DNA of 46,501 nucleotides from the NCBI GenBank assembly GCA_949840905.1, contig CATKXW010000017.1:1-46501 (forward strand), given 5' to 3'. How positions within the stretch are numbered: the first letter of the stretch is position 1; every line of letters begins with the position of its first letter. The DNA comes from an uncultured Eggerthellaceae bacterium (GTDB taxonomy: Bacteria; Actinomycetota; Coriobacteriia; Coriobacteriales; Eggerthellaceae). Under the pieces are notes generated by a model. The model was not told where the DNA came from. It searched no databases and saw only the letters and a list, made by a program, of their open reading frames with translations. Of this stretch, positions 40,440-46,501 are shown in pieces. The position numbers and the translations under genes were made by a program.

Positions 40440-41723
40440 ATGACGGTAAGAATAGGCCTCGTGGGCACCGGCACCGTAGGGGGCGGCTGCATCGATATCC
40501 TACAGGCGCATCGCGCCGATTTCGCCCGCCATTACGGCATCGACGTGGAACTGGCCCGGGTATGCTCCCGCAATCCCGAGCAGGCCGAGAGCCACGGCGT
40601 AGCCGACCTCTTCACCGGCGATTATCACGATATCGTGAACGATCCCACCATCGACGTGGTAGTGGAGCTCATCGGGGGCACCACCGTGGCCCGCGACGTG
40701 GTGCTGAGCGCTCTGAACGCCGGCAAAGCCGTGGTGACGGCCAACAAGGCGTTGATGGCAACCCACGGCCAAGAGGTGATGGAAGCGGCCGAGCGCAACG
40801 GCGTAGAGGTGGCGTTCGAGGCCAGCGTGGGCGGCGGCATCCCCATCATCGACCCCCTCAAGCACTCCCTCATCGCAAACGAGATAACCTCGGTCATGGG
40901 CATCGTGAACGGCACCACCAACTATATGCTCACCCGCATGGCCGAAGACGACCTGAGCTACGAAGCCGCGCTGAAGGAGGCCCAAGCGAAAGGGTTCGCG
41001 GAAGCCGACCCCTCTGCCGACGTGGACGGCTTCGATGCCGCGGCGAAGATCGCCATCCTCGCCTCCATCGCGTTCAACTCTCGCGTCACCCTTGACGAGG
41101 TGTATACCCGCGGCATCACGAACATCTCCCCGGTCGACCTCGAAGCAGCCAAGGGCATGGGCTATGCGGTGAAGCTGCTGGCCATCGCCCATCGCACGGC
41201 AGCCGGCATCGATGTGCGCGTGCACCCCACCATGATCCCCGAAGACCACCAACTGGCCAAGGTGAACGGCGTGTTCAACGCCATCTACGTGGTCGGCGAT
41301 GCCGTGGGCGAGACGATGTTCTTCGGAGAGGGCGCCGGGGCCGGCCCGGCAGCGAGCGCGGTCATGGGAGATGTGCTGGAAGTAGCGCGGCATCTGGCCG
41401 CCGACGTGAAGCCCCTGGTGGGCTGCACCTGCACCGATGAGCTGCCCATCATGCCGCTCGAAGAGCTGTCCATGAAATACTACGTGCGCTTCACGGTGGA
41501 AGACCAGCTCGGCGTGTTGGCTACCATCGCGCGCATCTTCGCCGAGCACAACGTGAGCCTGCACTCGGTCATGCAGCGCGGACGCGAGGAGAGCGGCTCG
41601 GTGGACGTGGTCTATGTCACCCACCGCGCCCAGGAGCGCGACATCCGCGCCGCCATCGACGAGATAGAAGCGACCGAGGGCATGCTGCTAGCCGACCCCT
41701 CCCTCATCCGCGTGGAGGAGTGA
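40440..41723 (+). CDS. hom: Homoserine dehydrogenase with C-terminal ACT domain
   Basis: The 427-residue protein reduces aspartate semialdehyde to homoserine. The N-terminal NAD(P) site is GLVGTGTVGGG (6-16). TANKALMATHG and the catalytic-domain signature GIVNGTTNYMLTRM, then DPSADVDGFDAAAKIAILAS, follow. The C-terminal ACT domain (about 345-427: YYVRFTVEDQLGVLATIARIFAEHNVSL) indicates feedback control by threonine. Length is typical. The ribosome site is GGAAGAG. The gene ends in a terminator that lies inside an oppositely oriented small gene. Confidence 0.95.
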   Translation: MTVRIGLVGTGTVGGGCIDILQAHRADFARHYGIDVELARVCSRNPEQAESHGVADLFTGDYHDIVNDPTIDVVVELIGGTTVARDVVLSALNAGKAVVTANKALMATHGQEVMEAAERNGVEVAFEASVGGGIPIIDPLKHSLIANEITSVMGIVNGTTNYMLTRMAEDDLSYEAALKEAQAKGFAEADPSADVDGFDAAAKIAILASIAFNSRVTLDEVYTRGITNISPVDLEAAKGMGYAVKLLAIAHRTAAGIDVRVHPTMIPEDHQLAKVNGVFNAIYVVGDAVGETMFFGEGAGAGPAASAVMGDVLEVARHLAADVKPLVGCTCTDELPIMPLEELSMKYYVRFTVEDQLGVLATIARIFAEHNVSLHSVMQRGREESGSVDVVYVTHRAQERDIRAAIDEIEATEGMLLADPSLIRVEE

Positions 41724-41737
41724 GCTTCCCGAGAAGG

Positions 41738-41917
41738 TCAATCCCAGGGGTCGCGCTCGAACAGCGGCCGCGCCTCCTGGCGATCGGAGTAGGGATCGTA
41801 GCCATCATCGTCCTCGTTGGCGGCCCTTATGCAAGGATCCGGCATCCCCGATGCCGGATCCTTTTTCTTTCCGCTGTTCACCGCCTTATGCACGACGGTG
41901 ACCTTAGGCTGTTCCAC
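41738..41917 (-). CDS. Small 59-residue protein coupled to ferritin
   Basis: This short frame starts GTG 41917, one base after the ferritin stop (TAAGGTG), and encodes an acidic, Tyr/Pro/Asp-rich protein: VEQPKVTVVHKAVNSGKKKD, then SGMPDPCIRAANEDDDGYDP, ending QEARPLFERDPWD. The composition is protein-like and the ending is not what a random GC-rich frame gives. The start position implies translational coupling with ferritin. I do not recognise the family. The stretch encoding KKDPASGMPDP is at the same time the stem-loop terminator of the convergent hom gene. Confidence 0.6.
   Translation of the reverse strand: MEQPKVTVVHKAVNSGKKKDPASGMPDPCIRAANEDDDGYDPYSDRQEARPLFERDPWD
41833..41866 (+). 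terminator. Terminator of the homoserine dehydrogenase gene
   Basis: AAGGATCCGGCAT pairs with ATGCCGGATCCTT over a CCCCG loop, followed by five T residues. It lies 110 bp past the hom stop, within the coding region of the 59-residue gene on the other strand. Confidence 0.85.
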
Positions 41918-41918
41918 C

Positions 41919-42434
41919 TTACGCCTGAGCGAGCGGCGAGGGCGTGGTGTAGGTGCGGCCCGCGTACTCCTGGTTCAGCTCGAACAACGAACGAGCGTCG
42001 CCACCGAACAGCTTCATCTTGGTGATCATGTCGTCAGCGGTGTCCTCTTCCTCCAATTGCTCGTCGATGAACCAACCGAGGAACTTCTGCGTGCGATAGT
42101 CGTTGGCCTCCACCGCTGCCGCATAGATGTCGTTGATCAGAGAGGTCACGTACTTCTCATGCTCAAGGCCGGCCTCCAGCGGCTCCAGATGGTTGCTGAA
42201 GGTCTTGTCGGGCTGATCGATGGCCAGAAGCTTCACCTTCTCGCCGTTCTCATGCAGATAGTTGCGGAAGATGAGCGCATGGTCGCGCTCCTCCTGGGCC
42301 TGGATCTCGTACCAGTTGGCGTAGCCATCGAGGCCCTCTTCCTCGTAGTAGTCCGCGAAGGACAAATAGAGGTAAGCGGAGTACAGCTCCTTGTTGATCT
42401 GGTCGTTCAGCAGCTCATAGACCTTCTTATCCAT
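41919..42434 (-). CDS. Ferritin (non-heme, FtnA-type)
   Basis: The 171-residue four-helix iron-storage protein has ferroxidase ligands in KELYSAYLYLSFADYYEE (E16) and IQAQEERDHALIF (E49, H52), and further ligands around EANDYRTQKFLGWFIDEQLEEE. Length and motifs fit bacterial FtnA, which oxidises and stores iron in a 24-subunit shell. It has an AAGGAG site. It is followed at once by a coupled 59-residue gene. Confidence 0.93.
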   Translation of the reverse strand: MDKKVYELLNDQINKELYSAYLYLSFADYYEEEGLDGYANWYEIQAQEERDHALIFRNYLHENGEKVKLLAIDQPDKTFSNHLEPLEAGLEHEKYVTSLINDIYAAAVEANDYRTQKFLGWFIDEQLEEEDTADDMITKMKLFGGDARSLFELNQEYAGRTYTTPSPLAQA

Positions 42435-42717
42435 AGATGGGCTCCTTCGTCGCGATTTTTTGACCGTCGCCCATGATACGCGTTTCTGCGCCCGCGAAGG
42501 GTCGGGAGCATGAAACTTTTAAGGAGAGAAGATCGGCTCTACGGGCCCGGTGCGCGAACACGCCCACACTAAGAGCACAGGGTCGATGCACCTGAAGAGC
42601 GCTTCCCGCTCGCGGAATGCAAACGAAAGTTGCTAGCGCAACCGCACCCCTTCGGCCATCATAAGAGCCCAGAGAGAATCCCTCCTATCACGCATATCAC
42701 GCACACGAAGGATCGAC

Positions 42718-45700
42718 ATGCTGCAACTGAAGCACATCCGCAAGTCCTATACCACCGGAGATTTCACGCAGATGGCCCTGAACGACATCTCAGTGTCGTT
42801 CCGCGACAACGAGTTCGTAGCCATCCTCGGCCCTTCGGGGTCGGGCAAGACCACCATGCTCAACATCATCGGCGGCCTCGACCACTACGACACCGGCGAC
42901 CTCATCATCGACGGCATATCCACCAAAGAGTACAAGGATCGCGACTGGGACACCTTCCGCAACAATCGCATCGGGTTCGTTTTCCAAAGCTACAACCTCA
43001 TCCCGCACCAGACCATCCTCTCTAACGTAGAGCTGGCCCTCACCCTTTCCGGCGTGGATCGCGAAGAGCGCGCTCGCCGCGCGAAGGAGGCTTTGGAGGC
43101 CGTGGGGCTCGGCGAGCACGTGAACAAGAAGCCCTTCCAGCTCTCCGGCGGCCAGATGCAGCGCGTGGCCATCGCTCGTGCGCTCATCAACGACCCCGAG
43201 ATCGTGCTGGCCGACGAGCCGACCGGCGCGCTCGACTCCAAGACCAGCGTCCAGATCATGGATCTGCTCACCGACATCGCCAAAGATCGCCTCGTGGTGA
43301 TGGTGACCCACAACCCCGAGCTCGCCGAAGAGTATGCCACGCGCATCGTGCACCTAGCCGACGGCGAGATCAAGAGCGACACCGACCCTTTCGAGCCCAC
43401 CGAAGAGGAGATGCACGAGAGCGAAAAGGAAGTGCGCCCCGCCTCCATGAGCTTCCTCACGGCCCTCTCGCTCTCCTTCAACAACCTGATGACGAAGAAG
43501 AGCCGCACCATCATGACCGCAGTGGCGGGCTCGATCGGCATCATCGGCATCGCGGCGATCCTCGCGCTGTCCAACGGCGTGCAGAACTACATCAAGAGCG
43601 TGGAGGAGGAGACGCTGTCGCTGTACCCCCTCCAGATCACCTCCACCGGCTTCGACATGACCGCCATGATGGCCTCCTCCATGGGCATGGGCGCAGACGC
43701 GAGCGCTGACGGTACGGACGAGGCGACTGCCGAAGAGGACAACACCCTGCATGAGTGGCGCTACGTCACGAGCATGTTCGATAGCGTGCAGAGCAACGAC
43801 CTCGCCTCCCTCAAGGAGTTCTTCGACAGCGACCAGAGCGGCATCGACGCCTACGTGAACTCCATAGACTACACTTACAACGTGGTACCGCAGATATTCG
43901 ATGCGGATACCGATGACGGTGTGCGCCAGATAAACCCCGACACCTCCTTCGCCTCCATGGGCCTCGGGTCGACCACCTCCACCAACTCCATGCTCTCCAT
44001 GGGCATGTCCACCGACGTGTTCGGGGAGATGATGGGCGACACATCCATCATCGAAGGACAATACGACGTGAAGGCCGGCCATTGGCCCGAACGTTACAAC
44101 GAGTGCATGCTGGTGCTGTCCCGCGACGGCGAGATAGCCGACGTGTTCCTCTATGCGCTGGGCCTGCGCGACCACGACGAGCTGGAGACCATGGTCAAGC
44201 AGTTCGTGAACGAGGAGACCATCGACATACCCGAAGAAGAGCTGACCATAAGCTACGACGATGTGCTGAACGTGAAGATGAAGCTGGTGAACGCCGCCGA
44301 CTTCTATCAGTTCGACGAAGCCCACGACGTATGGCTCGACAAGACCGATGACGAGGAGTTCATGCGCGCCCTAGTGGATGCCGGCGAGGAGCTCTCGATA
44401 TCGGGCATCGCCATGCCGAATCCCGACGCGGGCGTCTCGGCCTTGGGCACGGGCGTCTTCTATACTCCCGAGCTCATCACCCACCTGATCGACCAGGCCG
44501 CTCAGACCAAGATCGTACAAGACCAGGTGGCCGACCCCACCAAGAACGTGTTCAACGGAAAGCTGTTCACCGACGAGGATGACGAAGACGACTTCGCCAT
44601 GGACTCGCTGTTCAGCATCGACCAGAACGCCATCGCCAACGCCTTCCAGTTCGACGAGAGCGCCCTTCAGATGGACGAGAGCGACTTCGACATGGGATCG
44701 ATGGATCTGGGTAGCATGGACATGGGGGCGATGGACACCGGCTCTATGGATATGGGCTCGATGGACATGGGCTCGATGATGCCCGATCTGGACATGAGCG
44801 ATATCGATATGAGCGGCATCGCGAACGATCCTGCGCTCCAAGCCCAGATGGCCCAGATCGCACAGGCCATGTCGGCCGAGATGGCAGCCGGCTTCACCGA
44901 CTGGCTGCAAGCTCCGAACGCCACCGACCCCAGCAAGACGAATCGCGACTACTACCTCGACCCCGCCAACGGGGGTCTGACAGCCGCCTTCCAAGACTAC
45001 ATGTCCAGCGCAGGCGCCGCCATCCAACAGAAGTACATGAGCCAGATGACCGCTCTGGTGGGCAGCACCGTGGCCGCCCAAGTAGCCCAGACCATGGCCG
45101 CGCAGATGCAGGGTGCGATGGCCCAGATGTCGCAAAAACTGGCCGCAGCCATCCAAAGCCAGATAGCTGCCCAGATGGCCGCCATCCAGACCCAGATCCA
45201 AACTCAGATCCAAGGGGCCATGCAGTCCACCATGGAACAGCTCATGGGCCAGCTCTCCTCTCGTATGTCCTCCGCCATGAGCTTCGATACCAATGCCTTC
45301 GCCAACGCCTTCAGCTTCAACATGACCGAAGACGACCTTTCCGCCCTGATAATGTCGATGATGACGGGCGGCGAGGATTCCTACGACAACAACCTCGCCA
45401 AGCTGGGCTATGCCGACCTCGCCAAGCCGAGCGGCATCGACATCTATCCCACCGACTTCGAGAGCAAACAAGAAGTGATCGCCATCCTCGACGGCTACAA
45501 CGAGCGTATGGTGGCCGACGGGGCCGAAGAGAAGGAGATAACCTACACCGATCTGGTGGGCACGCTGATGACCTCGGTGACCACCATCATCGACATGATC
45601 AGCTACGTGCTCATCGCCTTCGTGGCCATCTCGCTGGTGGTCAGCTCCATCATGATCGGCGTCATCACCTACATCTCGGTGCTGGAACGCAAGAAGGAGA

Positions 45701-45999
45701 TCGGCATCCTGCGCGCCATCGGTGCGAGCAAAGGCGACGTGAGCCGCATCTTCAACGCCGAGACCATCATCGAAGGCCTCGCTTCGGGCATCCTCGGGGT
45801 AGGCGTGACGGCGCTGGTGTGCATCCCTGTGAGCGCCATCGTCCTTGCGCTGTTCAACGTGCCTGACGTCGCATCGCTGCCCCTCGGCGCAGCCGCCATC
45901 CTGGTGGCGATCAGCGTGTTCCTCACCTTCATCGCAGGCCTCCTGCCCGCCTCCAGCGCCAGTCGCAAAGACCCCGTGGAAGCGTTGCGCAGCGAGTAG
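42718..45999 (+). CDS. ABC transporter with fused ATPase and FtsX-type permease
   Basis: The 1093-residue protein resembles MacB/YvrO-type fusions. The N-terminal ATPase (1-225) has Walker A GPSGSGKT (about 39-46), Q-loop FVFQSYN, signature LSGGQ and Walker B EIVLADEP. A first membrane span lies near residues 265-290. A very large extracytoplasmic domain (about 290-960) follows, containing GSMDM repeats (nt 44690-44784) and Gln/Met/Ala-rich helices. The FtsX domain has three spans (about 960-1080: ISLVVSSIMIGVITYISVLERKKEIGILRAIGAS). Such proteins usually export peptides or act in envelope stress; the substrate is unknown. Confidence 0.9.
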   Translation: MLQLKHIRKSYTTGDFTQMALNDISVSFRDNEFVAILGPSGSGKTTMLNIIGGLDHYDTGDLIIDGISTKEYKDRDWDTFRNNRIGFVFQSYNLIPHQTILSNVELALTLSGVDREERARRAKEALEAVGLGEHVNKKPFQLSGGQMQRVAIARALINDPEIVLADEPTGALDSKTSVQIMDLLTDIAKDRLVVMVTHNPELAEEYATRIVHLADGEIKSDTDPFEPTEEEMHESEKEVRPASMSFLTALSLSFNNLMTKKSRTIMTAVAGSIGIIGIAAILALSNGVQNYIKSVEEETLSLYPLQITSTGFDMTAMMASSMGMGADASADGTDEATAEEDNTLHEWRYVTSMFDSVQSNDLASLKEFFDSDQSGIDAYVNSIDYTYNVVPQIFDADTDDGVRQINPDTSFASMGLGSTTSTNSMLSMGMSTDVFGEMMGDTSIIEGQYDVKAGHWPERYNECMLVLSRDGEIADVFLYALGLRDHDELETMVKQFVNEETIDIPEEELTISYDDVLNVKMKLVNAADFYQFDEAHDVWLDKTDDEEFMRALVDAGEELSISGIAMPNPDAGVSALGTGVFYTPELITHLIDQAAQTKIVQDQVADPTKNVFNGKLFTDEDDEDDFAMDSLFSIDQNAIANAFQFDESALQMDESDFDMGSMDLGSMDMGAMDTGSMDMGSMDMGSMMPDLDMSDIDMSGIANDPALQAQMAQIAQAMSAEMAAGFTDWLQAPNATDPSKTNRDYYLDPANGGLTAAFQDYMSSAGAAIQQKYMSQMTALVGSTVAAQVAQTMAAQMQGAMAQMSQKLAAAIQSQIAAQMAAIQTQIQTQIQGAMQSTMEQLMGQLSSRMSSAMSFDTNAFANAFSFNMTEDDLSALIMSMMTGGEDSYDNNLAKLGYADLAKPSGIDIYPTDFESKQEVIAILDGYNERMVADGAEEKEITYTDLVGTLMTSVTTIIDMISYVLIAFVAISLVVSSIMIGVITYISVLERKKEIGILRAIGASKGDVSRIFNAETIIEGLASGILGVGVTALVCIPVSAIVLALFNVPDVASLPLGAAAILVAISVFLTFIAGLLPASSASRKDPVEALRSE

Positions 46000-46018
46000 C
46001 GACCTCTTCATACGGCCA

Positions 46019-46058
46019 GAAGATCCCCTCGACGACGGTCGCCGTCGAGGGGATCTTC
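46019..46058. terminator. Terminator after the ABC transporter gene
   Basis: GAAGATCCCCTCGACG pairs perfectly with CGTCGAGGGGATCTTC over an eight-base loop, with T-rich sequence after it on the plus strand. Confidence 0.88.
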
Positions 46059-46062
46059 CTTC

Positions 46063-46240
46063 TTACGAGACCAGCGAGGCTTCGCCCTCCTTCTGTCGCA
46101 CCTCCATGGTGCCAGCAGCAGCATCCATGCTCAGAGCGACCCTATCTCTCCTATGCGGAGCCCTGCGCTCTCGCACAGCTCCTTCGGCATGAGGATGCCC
46201 ATGCGAGCTGCCCCCGCTTGTTCAGCTCGGTGGTATCCAT
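46063..46240 (-). pseudogene. Frameshifted AbrB/MazE-like antitoxin remnant
   Basis: Three frames read in order give a coherent small AbrB/MazE-type protein: MDTTELNKRGQL from ATG 46240, MGILMPKELCESAGLRIGEIG from 46202, and MDAAAGTMEVRQKEGEASLVS from 46128 to TAA at 46063. The joins need two frame changes (the span is 178 bp, not a multiple of three). The recognisable core is K-R-G-Q-L ... I-x-M/L-P-K-E-L-C-E-x-A-G-L-x-x-G. No toxin gene is seen beside it. Either the gene decayed or the sequence has two base errors. Confidence 0.7.
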
Positions 46241-46428
46241 GATGCCTCACGAGCTCCTTTCTGGGATGCGACAAGTGGGGGGGGTCAAGCACAACAGAAC
46301 GGGAGATCGTCTACGAGAGATCGTCCGCACCTCCCCCACTTCTCCGCTTCTTCTGTCACATCTTCCATCTGGTGGTCTTAGGGAGCTGTCCGCACGAACG
46401 CACCAGAAGGTCGGTCCCTTCTGCCGCC

Positions 46429-46501
46429 TCAGAACCTCTCACGCTCGAGCGCGGTCAGGTCCACCGTGAACACGAGGCGTCCCACAGCTTCCGAGACGTC
46501 T
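46429..46501 (-). CDS. 3' end of an unidentified gene at the right edge
   Basis: An open frame enters at the right edge and ends with TGA at 46431-46429: DVSEAVGRLVFTVDLTALER then ERF. Codon usage fits the rest of the window. Too little is present to name it. Confidence 0.5.
   Translation of the reverse strand, partial: DVSEAVGRLVFTVDLTALERERF

Noticed and set aside
40500-41624. 374-residue minus-strand frame within hom
   Set aside because: Antisense shadow of homoserine dehydrogenase; no ribosome site.
44371-46011. 546-residue minus-strand frame opposite the ABC transporter, rich in His and Gly
   Set aside because: The His/Gly-rich composition is what codon-biased GC-rich genes give when read backwards; the plus-strand gene has full ABC motifs.

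Overview
The window looks like chromosome from a high-GC, monoderm actinobacterium, most likely Coriobacteriia and probably Eggerthellaceae. The pointers are a DMSO-reductase-family molybdoenzyme next to a LuxR regulator with about 12 membrane spans, a small zinc-ribbon protein starting MCFRP, a secretin-less Tad pilus locus, and C-terminal 'PAGAP'-type tails. Species cannot be assigned by eye. No CRISPR array, rRNA operon, intact insertion sequence or prophage was seen.

Left third (1-12,436). A large secreted repeat protein runs off the left edge (minus strand). It is divergent from a small XRE regulator that looks leaderless and has repeated operator-like sites; a second small XRE gene follows. 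Next comes a minus-strand block: OmpR-type response regulator, histidine kinase, VTC-domain protein, DUF4956 membrane protein and a Cthe_2159-like lipoprotein. Three perfect 11-bp repeats lie in front of the VTC gene. Threonine synthase and a ModE-like DNA-binding protein lie on the plus strand.

Middle (12,062-31,910). A complete-looking monoderm Tad pilus operon (cpaB, tadZ, tadA, tadB, tadC, pilins/pseudopilins, TadG-like) ends with DUF192 and zinc-ribbon genes. A tRNA-Val and a chaperone group follow (trigger-factor-C-like protein, SlyD-like FKBP, trigger factor). Then comes a three-gene cassette: an intracellular leucine-rich-repeat protein, a metallopeptidase-like/VWA protein, and a MoxR AAA+ ATPase fused to a SAM methyltransferase.

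Molybdoenzyme locus (32,031-38,386). This is the most interesting region. The catalytic subunit aligns by eye to FeS-containing DMSO-reductase-family enzymes, but every N-terminal [4Fe-4S] cysteine is replaced. The small subunit beside it is recognisably the ferredoxin-type partner with seven of eight cluster cysteines replaced. A 91-residue protein and an upstream zinc-ribbon protein complete the apparent operon. A LuxR/12-TM regulator is divergent, and a perfect inverted repeat brackets the operon's -10 box. This suggests a complex that lost electron transfer in both subunits, so a redox-neutral or otherwise unusual reaction is possible.

Right end (38,485-46,501). A short SerA-type dehydrogenase, small membrane proteins, homoserine dehydrogenase, ferritin with a coupled 59-codon gene, a large ABC ATPase-permease fusion, a frameshifted AbrB/MazE-like antitoxin remnant, and the 3' end of an unidentified gene.

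All family assignments come from reading motifs, without database searches.
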